From positions 186,001 to 250,000 of the forward strand of contig NW_021167087.1 of assembly GCF_003711515.1 (NCBI RefSeq): a DNA stretch of 64,000 bases, given 5' to 3'. Below the pieces are notes generated by a model that made no database searches, had not been told where the DNA came from, and saw nothing but the letters and a program-made list of their open reading frames with translations. The stretch is from Sodiomyces alkalinus F11 (taxonomy: Eukaryota > Ascomycota > Sordariomycetes > Glomerellales > Plectosphaerellaceae). The stretch's first letter is position 1. Every line of letters starts with the position of its first letter. Shown one piece after another: positions 13,016 through 23,970 of this stretch. The position numbers and the translations under genes were made by a program.

Positions 13016-13028
13016 GTTATAAGCCCGG
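13016..13028 (+). other. Primer binding site of Copia-A, half-tRNA-iMet type
   Basis: GTTATAAGCCCGG follows the LTR directly. With TA restored to TG it reads GTTATGAGCCC, complementary to the anticodon arm (GGGCUCAUAAC) of eukaryotic initiator tRNA-Met. Priming from an internally cut initiator tRNA is known from Drosophila copia. The match is seen; the mechanism is inferred. Confidence 0.7.
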
Positions 13029-13199
13029 TTTATAACGCCTAAACGATATAATTAATAAGGCTACTCCTATTCTACTATAAAGAAGTAATTACGTTTATAT
13101 AAGCACTCTTAAATAACTACGATCGACCTAATTAGAGTAATTAAAAGATTAATTAACCTATCTATTGATTGACTAACTAATAAATAATAAACTAATAAA

Positions 13200-16100
13200 G
13201 ATATCTTTTAACGTATCTAACGCCGAATAGAAGGCGGCCGCTATTACCCTTATTAACTAGAAGGATTAGGTAATATAGGAGCGCGCCGTGCGCGGTAAAT
13301 CTACCTTCTACTAGGACAACTATCTCGATCTAAAGCTAAGCGATAAAAAGGCCGATACCTACCTACTTCTTAAGCCTACGCTACCTAATATCCGTAAATA
13401 TAAGGCCCTCGCCGTAGACCCTAACGCGGAGGAGGCCACGGCTATTACCGTCACGGCTACTCCGTCTTCTACTATCACGCTAGAGGGCGACGAGGATATC
13501 GCGGACGCTACTGCTACCACGGCCGCTACTATAGCGGCCACGGCCGCCGGTAAAAAGAAGACGGCCGCCCGCCGGAAGGTTACGACCACGGCCGTAATAA
13601 AAGAACTAATAACCAGGATGCCTACGTCTATTAATAACCTCTTTAAAAAGGGGCGTACGCGTTACTTATAAGATCGCCGTGTATACCGCGAAGAAAAGGC
13701 ATACTATAACGCGTAGTAAAAAGAGTTTAATAAGGTACGCTCCTATATCGAAAGGACCGTCTATACTATATTATATAGCCTCTTAGCCTAGCTATAGGAT
13801 AACACTATAAATAACCTATAGGCCTAGATTACTCTCCTATATACGTATGTAGGACTAATACCTATAAACCTCTATAAGAAAGCCCTAGTCTTATACCGAT
13901 AATACACTACGTCTATAAAGGCTATACCTAAGAATATAAACGCTTAGGTAATAAGCTAGAAAACAGCGATAATATACTATAAATATATAGGCGTTTTAGA
14001 GCTATTAAGCCTGGACTATTAGGTAGAAAACGCGTTAAAAGCTATTAGACCTATCGCCTAGGAATAGAGTAATAACTACCTAGTAAATAATTATAATATG
14101 ATTACGGAAAATAAGCTAATAATTAACGACTTCGTAAAGGCTTTACGTACGGTTCTTAGTAATATAAAGAGCCTATAATCCTCTACTATAAAGCCCAGAG
14201 TCGGGAGAGGTACCTTTAATACCCTTAGAAACCTCACCGATACTAAGGATACTACTAATAATAAAGATAATAAAAAGCGTCCGTATAGCGATACGTCCGT
14301 AAAGGCTATTCCTCCCGTAATAAGGACGCCTTATAAGATATATAAGAACCCCTATACTACCGCCGCCTATTAGTACGTAAGGCCGGATATACGCCCTTAT
14401 ACCTTGTATAGCCGCGAGGATATTATAAAGGTTACGGAAAAGAAAATACGTAACGATAGTTTTAAAAGCCGCGTAAACACCGCGATAATGAAAAGGCGGG
14501 AAATAGTAGCTACTACCGCTAATAAAATAGAGGAAGTCTAGGAAGATTAACCCTATAATACTACGTCTACTACTATAATAGTTTATAAAGACTTATCCGT
14601 TACCGCGATAGGACTAGGAGCCCACCTAACCTAAGGGGTAGAGCGTTATCGTATAATAATACTATTAAGATTATAATAAGAATAAGGGGTATCCCTTTCT
14701 ATTAACTAAGCTAGAGTGCTATTATACTACGCGATCCTAGATTCAGAATCGTTAATCTATATCTTTAATAATTAAGGCCGTTTTATAGCTATTACACTAC
14801 CCACGGATACTTTATCCTTATCCCTTTAGGTACGTACTTATAAGGCTTCTATCCTCGGATACGGAGATATTAAGCTACGTATATATTTCCTAGTAAGCAC
14901 GAAAAGGCTATTACGCCTCCGTGATATCGTATACTATAAGGAATTTATTACTAATATCGTCTCGGAACGCTAGCTACGCCTATAAGGTTACCGCTAGGAT
15001 ACCGTAAATGATATTATTATTAGCTCCGCTAATAACCGGCCTATCTATAAGCTACTAGATATTCACGGCTAGTATATAATCGAGCGCGCAGAAGCTATAG
15101 CCGCTACTGCGTTCGCGGTCTTAGTAAGGCACCCGCGCGATAACCCGTAAGGGAGATTATAATAACCGCGGTAACCGTAGAAGACCACGGTATGACGGTA
15201 GCACGAATACCTCGGCTACTACGGCACCGATACTCTCGCGAAGATTATCGACGCTATTTAGGGGGTAAAGATAACGGGACCTTATATAACGGACTATAAC
15301 GCGTATAGGTAATCGTAAGTACCTACGTAGATCCGGCGGATACTATCCTTTTACCCGTTAAAGCCCGGAGAGGCCTTAGCTATTAATTTATATAATCTAA
15401 AAGAGGCGGAGTCGTTAACGGGCGGCCTATATAAGTCTATTATATTTGTTATAAACGTATATATAGATTATATATAGGATTACTACTTATAGAAAAGAGA
15501 CTAAAGCTCTATCCTGTACGCGTTAAAAGACGTTTTTACCCTGCTTAAGACCTAATTCGATATCCGGCTATATATGCTATAAGTCGATTCCGAGATATTT
15601 TAGCACCTAGAAGTCGTTACTTTCCTCGCTACTAAGGGGGTAGAAGGCTAGCCGTCGGCACTATATTTATAGGATTCAAACGGCGTTATAGAATGGATTA
15701 AAGGTATAGTTAAAAGAAGGGCGAGGGCTATAAGGATTAGAGCGAATCTACCTATATCTATCTAGCCTAAGATCTTAAGACTACCGTGTATTTATATAAT
15801 AGGACGCTACGATAAATTAACGACTAACGAACGCTATATAAAGGCCTACACGGCCGTTAACCTAACCTTACGTACGTATAAGCTTACGGCTATAAAGCCT
15901 TTATAAAAACGCGCGATACCTAAGCTAAAAGGAACTACCTATAAAGGCTAGAACCGAAGGTATAGATCGGTTATTATATTAGATGCTAATCCTTAAATAG
16001 CTTCCGTATTTAGCTACTATACCTAACGGATATTATCACTATAAGAGATATAGTCTTTAACGAAGATAAGATATTCGACGGCAGGATTAAAACGCTATAA

Positions 16101-18660
16101 GCTATAGCTTCTGCCGAGGAAATCGGGGAACGCCTATAATCTATCCGTATCACCTAATCTAATAAGACCGCGAATAGGCTATTATTAAGGGGTATAGCCG
16201 TAGATATATTAGATCTTAAATCGGAAGACTCTAACGCCACCGCTATTACTACGGGTAAAGGCGACGCTACCGCTATTAATACGGATAAAGGCGAGGCCGT
16301 CGCTATTACTATAAGAGAGGCTATTACTATTACTATAGATAAGGTTCTAAATCTATAGCCTAATACCTAGGCTATAGATTTAGAACCTCGTAACTCTAAC
16401 GCCACTACTATTACTATAGGAGAGGCCACTACTATTACTATAGACTATATTACCGCTATTACTACGGGCACCGCTATTACTACGGACACTACTATTACTA
16501 TAGGAGAAGACTATACCACCGCTATTACTACGGACACTTCACGGTTTACCACTACGAGGTTTAAACCGTTTCCCACGCCTCTAATATCCCCGGAAGATCC
16601 CGCGCGCGCGTTCCTTATAGCGTTAGCGGTGGTTAGGGGCGTTAAGATAGAAGAATACGATAATCACTAACAGATAGCCGGGGATACCCTTAAGGGGTGC
16701 CTGTCGGCTACGTGCCTACTACCCGCGCGCCTATCTATCGTAAGTATCTATAAGACTAAGAAGGTGCAGAACGATAACGCCTAGAAGGCGTTCTTTAATG
16801 CTAGAAGGACTTATAATCCTATACGTAAGAGGAAGTAAGCTATTAACGACGGTAACGCCGTTAGCGCTAACACTATAGACCCCTCTCCCTCTAACGCCTC
16901 CCTATCGTACCTAACCCGCGAGGATCTCCCGCCTCCGCTAAACCACTACCGCGATATACGTCTATACCCGTTACGAGAGCGGTAGTTATAGGCTAAGGGG
17001 GAACACCTTAAGGGGCACTAATAGATAGGCTACTAGTAGGAGGTCCGCGGTAATTAGGCTAATAAGTAATAAGTCCTCGTCTATAGATAGGTATATACCT
17101 ATAAATTTAATAAGGAAGGCACCCTCCTTATTTATGAGGCACGCCTTATAGTATAAGGGGATTAATAAAAACGGTTAAAGACTAAAGATAACTACGCTAT
17201 AACGCTAGCCTCGCGGTCCTTCCGTATACTAATAGCGATCGCCGCCGGATTTAACCTAAAGATAAGGCACTTTAACGCTATTAACGTGTTCGTTAACGCT
17301 AGTCTTAAAGAAGAGGTGTTTATAAAGATACCGTAAGGCTATAAAGTGCTAGGTAAGGTACTACTACTACGGAAAGCTCTTTTCGGCTTTAGGGTATCGC
17401 TACTACTATAGTAAGAGGAATTTAGCGGTATACTATAGAGGATAGGATTTATAGCCTTGCCTAATAACCCCTATATTATAATCCGCGACGGTTTAATCCT
17501 ATTCTTCTACGTCGACGATATCGGACTTATATACTATAATGACTATAAGACTATCCCCGATAACCTCGAGGCTGCCCTTAAGCAAAGCTATAGGTTATTA
17601 GGAGACGAAGAAATCCGTTAGTTCCTAGGAATTAAGGTCCTAAGGGATAGAGCTACCCGTAGGTTATAGCTATTATAATCCTCCTATATAAAGAAGATCG
17701 CGGTTAAATACTACGTAGATATACTCTGCCGAAAACCACTAAAGGTCCTATTATCAATAATAGAGCCGCTAACACCCTGCGATAGCACACGCGCGTTAAT
17801 TCCCGAGGTCCGCCAGTACCAGGGTATAATCGGTTCTATCCTGTATACCGCTATCATGATAAAGCCTAATATCGCGTTCGTCTATTCGAAGCTTTGATAA
17901 TATAACGTTAACCCCTCCTCTAACCATCTTAAAAAGGCTTAATAAGTGCTGCTATTCCTATACTATATAAGACACTACTACCTAGAATTCGGCGACATTA
18001 GGCTCTTCCTAATAGTAAGCGACGCGTCCTTTAGGGATAATCCAGACCGTAAGAGTTCGTAAGGATATACGATAAAGCTCTTCGGCAGCACCATTAACTA
18101 GAAGGCGGGTAAATAACCGATAGTCATAACGTCGTTAATAGAATCAGAACTACTCGCTTTTATAGAGGCCGCTATAAAGACGTTATTCGTTAGCCGGATA
18201 TTAAGGGATTTAGAGCTTCGGTTAGACTAATAGTAACTATAGCTATACTACGATAATTAGCAGACTATTAACCTCGTTAATAAGAAGGCATAATGCCTAC
18301 GGATAAGGCTACGGCACGTCGATATATATAACTAGTAGGCGCGCTAGTCAGTATACTAAGGTCTTTTTAAGGTTCTATACGTTAATACGAAGGAGATAAT
18401 CGCGGACGGTTTAACGAAGGCACTACCGGAGGCGGGGATTAAAACACTATAGTAATAGCTTAGTTTAACGGATTAAAAGGATCGTATCGAGTAGTCGAAA
18501 TAACTGTATAAAGAGATTAAACGCGCTAAAGCCGTAGCTAAAGCCGTGGCCGTATCGATAATAACGGCCTCTAAGGGTATAGTAGATCCGATAGATATAG
18601 ATCCGATTAAGCAGATCCGGCTAATTAGGATCCAGGAACTAATTAAGATAGAATTAAATT
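13200..18660 (+). pseudogene. Copia-A gag-pol polyprotein, RIP-inactivated
   Basis: From about 13200 one frame runs with TAG at former CAG sites (NAExKAAAITLIN reads clearly). Protease motif near 14737-14770 (ILDSESLIYIFNN), GAG-pre-integrase near 15205-15260 (HEYLGYYGTDTL, with Tyr for His), integrase to about 15.9 kb, a tandem-repeat linker (16239-16545), RT with intact YVDD at 17508-17519, RNase H near 18060-18470 (GSTINxKAGK, TSLIESELL). Gag to RNase H was probably a single frame. Numerous stops and missense changes make it non-functional. Confidence 0.85.
16239..16545 (+). repeat. Coding minisatellite with hairpin in the Copia-A polyprotein linker
   Basis: Short units around GCTATTACTA (Ala-Ile-Thr-Thr-like coding) repeat many times between integrase and RT. 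Inside lies a perfect inverted repeat: arms 16343-16362 and 16368-16387 (20 bp each) around a 5-base loop. The same region is present but different in Copia-B (45940-46200, no hairpin) and Copia-C (55230-55570, hairpin present). Confidence 0.85.
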
Positions 18661-18803
18661 AAATGGTTAAATAGGGCGGATTTAGATCCCTTTTACGAGG
18701 GCGTTTTTTCCCTCAACTATTAATTTTACGATAGAAAAGCTAAGAGCGTTTAGTTTAAACCCGAAGCCTCTAATTAGTTAGTTAACCTGGGAAGACCCAC
18801 CTT

Positions 18804-18816
18804 AACTAAGGGGGTG
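18804..18816 (+). other. Polypurine tract of Copia-A
   Basis: AACTAAGGGGGTG lies immediately 5' of the 3' LTR; the same tract precedes the LTRs of Copia-B (48451-48463) and Copia-C (reverse complement from 53060). Confidence 0.75.
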
Positions 18817-19090
18817 TATCGTATAGGCAGGACCACGACGTGGTCTATAGGGGATCCAGGGGAGATCCACTCTCTAATTAAGGGCTTCGGACCTCGGGTA
18901 TCAGGATATAATAGAGGCGGATACCGGAAAAGACCAGATAGGATCCAAATAAGATAGTACCCATAACAGAGTCTTCACCACCTAAATTAAGGGCAGAAGA
19001 GACTTACACAGACGTAACTTAATAGAATACACACACACGAGATTTCTGCTCTACTAAATTGATTATCCAAGTGCTATTTGACGTGCGATA
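18817..19090 (+). repeat. 3' LTR of Copia-A (274 bp)
   Basis: Starts TATCGTATAGGCAGG and ends ACGTGCGATA; pairs with 12742-13015 in length and sequence. Confidence 0.92.
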
Positions 19091-21849
19091 AATACACGAT
19101 ATAAATTTTAACGAACACGGCTTTTTTAACGGCGATATCGCCATCTTTAAGGATAACCTCTAGTAATTAATAGAGAAGTAACTAAAAGACCTGATTAGTT
19201 AGATTAAATACGACAGGGCTCGAGATTTATAGCCGTTTATAGACGTATAAGCTAAGGACCCCCTCCCCCTTTATATAACTGCTTATTTTAAGCTTAATAT
19301 ACCCCTGCCCTTACCCTTACTAGGGCTAGTTACCCCCGGATCCCTTTCCTTAACGGCGTTGCCGTTAAGGTTATAGTCTATAGCTCCTATCCGTAAAGGG
19401 GTATTGGAGGCTATCTTAAGTCTAAATGGATAAGATATAGGTTATATATAGTGTGATTTAGCTAGTATAGCGCCTAATCACCGTTTATATTTGCTTAATC
19501 CACTACTTCCTACTTTATTATTAACCCCACTATCGGTTATAGCGCTTATAGTAGCCGTGATATTAGGAAATTGTGATTCCCTTACGCTAGCGGGGTTCCT
19601 TATAGAAAGAGGAATACGATATAGCGATTCCTTTATAGTAATACCTATAGGGCTCCGTATAGAAAGAGGAGCCCGCCTATATCAGTAAGGAGATAGCCGG
19701 TAAAGAGAAGATTAGGTTACTACATTTAACGCTAGCCGCTATACGCCTAATATATATATATTGAATAGGACTCCGCTAATTAAAATACGGTTAAAAAGGT
19801 CCACGCCTATAGTGCTATAACGACGCTTAACGATACCCTATAAATCCACAGCCCCGGCGGTAGCTACCGGAAGTATAACCCGGGAGGCTATCTCGGGAAA
19901 TATAACCCCGGTAGTTACTCTAGCGGGTACTCCGGCGGTTACCCCGGCGGCCGTAAAGATCCACTATAAAGACCTCCCTCCTCCTCCGAAGAACCCTCGC
20001 GAGATACCCTTATACCCTTACGGCTACCTATTCCGATAAGTATAAGAGGACTACCTATAAAGCTATAAGGAGATAGGGTTATAGATACGGGTGCCGGTGT
20101 TTATAGTAGATAGATATTATATTCTTAATTCGATATAGGTGATAATATATAAGTTCGATAAGTATAGGTTTGTATATAAATATAAGGTAAGGCTTATAGT
20201 GCGAGGAGATTAGTAGTATTAATCCTCGCTCGAGAAGATATACGTAGTAATACTACCCGGATAGTTATTCCGCGCGTTAATAGCTATCGCCGCCCGATTT
20301 AACCTTACGCTATTATAATTCGACGTTATAAACGCGTTTATATACGCGCCTCTCCCCCACGATATCTTTATATACCCGCCGCTAGGCTTCCTAGCCCCTA
20401 GGAGTCGTCTATACCTAAAAAAGGCATTATATAGACGTAAGGAGTCCTTACTACTTTAGTAAAAGCACTTTTCGGCTATCCTTTTAGCGGACGGTTTCTA
20501 GATAATACCGTAGGAACCGTGTTAATTTCTACGCCGCGGTTTAATCCTATTCTTCTACGTTAATGATATCGTTATTACTTATAAGGAATAATATAAGGCG
20601 TAGATAAAGCAGGCTATTAATAACCTATAACGCTACTATAACCTATATGATGGCGATCTTCTATAGTGGTTCCTTAGTATTAAGGTTACTCGTAAGCGTG
20701 TCGTCCGTAAAATCTAGGTATTATAACACGACTACGTTACTAAGTTAGAACGCCTATTAAAGCTAAATAGTAATAATAAGTATAGTAGTAACTATCGCCT
20801 AACGCACCTAATTAAGATTATAGAACTACTGCCTTATTTAGAGACCTCGACTAAGATTAAGAGCTATTAACGGAAGATAGGATCTATACTATATATAGTA
20901 GTAATATCGCGGCTAGATATTGCCTTTATAGTATTAAGGCTATACCGTTTTAATATTAATTTAGGGCCTATATACTATAAGGCCGCCGATTATCTAATCC
21001 TTTATCTAATTAATAGCTAATCGTTTACGTTAGAACTAAGGGGTAGTAATACTATTAAGATCTATACTAACGCCTCGTTTACTGATACTACCCTTAATCG
21101 AAAGAGTAGTTAAGCGTACGTGATACGCTTATTTAGCGGTATAATCGCATAGCCTGCTAATAAGCAGGATACGGTTATAACGTTAATAATGGAAGCAGAG
21201 CTATTAGCGTTAGTATAAGGTGTAAAAGAGGGTATCTTTATATAACGTCTATTACTTAGTATAGGAGTGGAATTTAATAATCCGGAATTAAGGATCTTAT
21301 ACGATAATAAGTAAACGATCCGATTAGTTAATTAAGAGATTAGCATATTAATAACGCGCCTCCGCTATATCGATATCCACGGCTACTAGTTACGTTAAGT
21401 AAAAGAATAAGGGTAAATACTCGTAATATACGTTATAAGCGCAGAAATAGTTGTAGACGGATTAACGAAGGCGTTATACGACGAGAAATTTAAGATATTT
21501 AGGTCCTAGGTAAGAGTAATAGATATACGGGAACGGCTATAGTAAAAATAGCTAGAGGAAGTCCGGATAGAGTATTTAGAGGACCTGGAGGACGAATTTA
21601 AGGGCGGCTATAGCGAAGAGATTATATAGACCGTATACCCGTTATATCTACCGGTTATAAATAGCTTTAATCGCCTAACTAACGTTTTAGGGCGATTAGG
21701 GGGTATATCGAATAGACTATAGTCTTTTCGGTTATATAATAGACCGGATTACTAAGAGTATAATCCGGGTAGACGCTTACAGAATCTGCACTATATAAAA
21801 TACGGTGGCAGCGTTTCCCTGACGGTCGGAGAGAATTACAATTATACAT
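19091..21849 (+). mobile_element. Copia-I, right part (RT, RNase H, possible 3' LTR)
   Basis: Resumes after Copia-A with the duplicated AATAC. RT motif at 20555-20566 reads YVND (FFYVNDIV). RNase H-type sequence follows near 21060-21470 (IYTNASFTDT, then an EAELLAL-like stretch). A purine tract GGCGATTAGGGGG ends near 21703 and is followed by TATATCGAATAGAC, a possible LTR start; the LTR end is uncertain, possibly near 21849, where normal host dinucleotide use begins. Confidence 0.75.
21704..21849 (+). repeat. Possible 3' LTR of Copia-I
   Basis: Follows a purine-rich tract and contains a TATA-like CTATATAAAA (about 21791-21800). The candidate end ..TTATACA near 21849 is chosen because RIP-type composition stops around there; there is no second LTR to compare. 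Confidence 0.4.
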
Positions 21850-22257
21850 AATTGCCTTAATCAATTTTGACCCATCTTACAGTGATTTTGACTACGCTTT
21901 ACCTGACAACCTTAGTTAGGACCCCACCTTGCAAACAGTTTTCCATCAAACCTCTTCGACTACCCGCTGCTCCTGTCGCCCATACGTCTAACATTTGATA
22001 AACCCAATTGTGCCTGCTTTACGCCGCCCGGGTACGGGCAGTCCTCGGACGGATGCTCCAGGTCGACGGGTTCCCTGCTTTGCAGGCTTCATACTTCGTA
22101 CATCCCGATCAGTAAAGTCCTTAGGAGCCACAGGCGAGGACGATTTGTCTATCCTTACCACGCCCTCGCGCTTTCGATTTCCAACCAATGCTCCCTAAAA
22201 AGCATCGTCCTCCTCCGTCTCGGGCAGAGGTGCTGTCTGAAAGCCATGGCGCCAGTA
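21850..22257 (+). other. Host intergenic sequence, no gene recognised
   Basis: CA and TG dinucleotides are normal here, so this DNA has escaped RIP. Short frames exist on both strands (about 21988-22198) but resemble no protein known to me and are mutually antisense. It may hold the edge of a regulatory or transcribed region; nothing specific is seen. Confidence 0.5.
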
Positions 22258-22531
22258 AGTCGGACCACACCAATCCGGCCCCCCCCCCCTAGAAACGGCC
22301 CCCAAACCACACCAAAAAAGGGGATTTTATACCCCTGTTATTTCACTAACCATAAAAGGTAACTATATAAAATTACGATACTAGGTAGATCGTTATATGG
22401 TTATTATATATATAACTTTATTTTTTCTATATACTAAAGCTATAAGCGGAAATTAAAGCTAGAAGTTTCTGTTAGTCATATCTAAGAATTTCTTAGTAAA
22501 CCTTAACAAAGTAGAAAATTCTATAATAAAT
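22258..22531 (+). repeat. Left inverted arm of the MITE
   Basis: About 270 bp that match the reverse complement of 22805-23074 with scattered single-base differences. Confidence 0.8.
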
Positions 22532-22804
22532 TAATAATACTAAGATCCTATAGGTAGTGTATACTAAAAAAGATTATAAAATACGGGCTATTTAAAAGTC
22601 AAGTTATAGTTATAAAATAATTTATATCTAATCTTCTATATTAGAAATACGTTTCCCCTATAGTAAAGTTTACAAAGGGAAATATTCTTTCTTCAATAAC
22701 TTAAAAGCCAATATATTATATAGACTTATAACCTAAGATATAAACTATCTAGTCTCTTAGAATTCTTTTCATATATACTAGTTATAGTATCTTAGTCCTG
22801 TAGA

Positions 22805-23074
22805 TTTATTATAGAATTTTCTACTCTGTTAAGGTTTACTAAGAGAATACTAGATATTACTAACAGGAACTTCTAGCTCTAATTTCGGCTTATAGCTTTA
22901 GTATAGAGAAAAAATAAAGGTATATATATAATAACCTTATAACGATCTACCTGATATCTTAATTTTATTTAGTTAACTTTTACGGTTAGTAAAAGAACAG
23001 GGTACGAAATCCCCTTTTTTGGTGTGGTTTGGGGGGCCGTTTCTAGGGGGGGGCCGGATTGGTGTGGTCTGACT
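22805..23074 (-). repeat. Right inverted arm of the MITE
   Basis: Reverse complement partner of 22258-22531; ends GGTGTGGTCTGACT next to TA. Confidence 0.8.
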
Positions 23075-23076
23075 TA

Positions 23077-23970
23077 CTCAGTTCCACGCGATTGAGACCA
23101 CCAATTGGTGGCTCTACGAAGTACCTTATTCTTAGAGAGGGATGCCATATATAAAGAAAGTACCGATTCGTAGACTTGGTCAGCTACCCCACTTTAGGCG
23201 GGATAGAATTTATGCCTCAGGCACAAGACAGGTACTTTAAAGGCGACAGCTTGTCGGCTGTATCAAGAAGCTTCTCCTTTTCCTCTCCTCACACAACTAA
23301 ATTGGAGATGACGAGTACGCCTTCTTGAGATTGCTCTCCTTTACCTTCACTGGTGATGGGTGCATGTTGACATGGCCCGGCGCACCTCACCACCTTTTAG
23401 GGACAATATGAAGCCATCTGATCCAAGATCTAGTTGATCTACTTGTTCTATTCGTTTATTTGATCTGTTCTAGTTTCATTTCCTACCAGCAATATTCCTT
23501 GAAAACGCCACTGGCGTCCTGGCTGCCATCAGTTTCATTTCCTACCTGTTATCATTGCATGTCTTCCTGTTCTATCAATTGACACCGTTGAGCGATCTGC
23601 AACTGGATAGCTGGTCCTTCTGACATGATACTATGTGCCTTGTATATCACTATTTCGTGGGTGAGAAAAGGCATTGGACATTACGAGTCATGGTGAACTG
23701 GCCTCCCGGTGGAGTTGGAAAGTATTGTGTTAAAACACGGTAATTCAAGAAAACGCATTGTCCCCAAAACCACGCTGGCCTGCCATGCCAAATCATCATG
23801 TGTTCATGTCATAGCATGCCATTCTTGTTCCAATGCTACATGCCAAAGCCCTACACACAAGTCACCTGGGGACGACGTAGGACGGAAAAAGAAAAAGAAA
23901 AACATGACCCAACCCGATGACTCCGAAAGCCGCCCCGAGGACCGAGATCGAGATGTAGCCTTCCTTTTTT
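23077..23970 (-). other. Region downstream of RPL19, including its 3' UTR
   Basis: Unmutated host sequence. The part next to the stop codon (about 23860-23970) should be 3' UTR of RPL19. It holds a perfect 14-bp palindrome CCACCAATTGGTGG near 23099-23112 and two copies of AGTTTCATTTCCTACC (about 23472 and 23530). I see no convincing protein gene; the open frame at 23709-24002 on the plus strand is low complexity at its end and overlaps RPL19. Confidence 0.5.

Larger units (their letters stand above)
12742..19090 (+). mobile_element. Copia-A: complete Ty1/Copia element nested in Copia-I
   Basis: Two 274-bp LTRs (12742-13015 and 18817-19090), primer site, gag, protease, integrase, RT and RNase H in Copia order, a purine tract just before the 3' LTR, and a five-base duplication AATAC define a complete 6349-bp insertion. 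Copies B, C and D in this window are of the same family. RIP has put stops through the polyprotein, but this is the only RT in the window that keeps YVDD. It inserted into the integrase region of Copia-I and is therefore younger than that element. Confidence 0.93.
22258..23074. mobile_element. Fot1/pogo-like MITE, long palindrome, TA target duplication
   Basis: Ends are inverted: AGTCGGACCACACCAATCC on the left and its near-exact complement on the right, including a C-run and CTAGAAACGGCCCCC. TA stands on both sides (22256-22257, 23075-23076). AGTC termini with a C-run and TA duplication are typical of fungal Fot1/pogo (Tc1-mariner) elements. The inverted arms extend at least from 22258 to 22531 and from 22805 to 23074, and weaker symmetry reaches further inward, so most of the element is foldback. 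No transposase frame is present: it is non-autonomous. The interior is TA-rich, suggesting RIP. Confidence 0.85.

Noticed and set aside
16239..16545. CRISPR-like array impression from regularly repeated short units
   Set aside because: Units are coding, short, variable and without unique spacers, inside a retrotransposon of a eukaryote.
21988..22198. Paired antisense frames of about 66 codons next to the MITE
   Set aside because: Mutually overlapping, no recognisable domain, no intron or leader signals.
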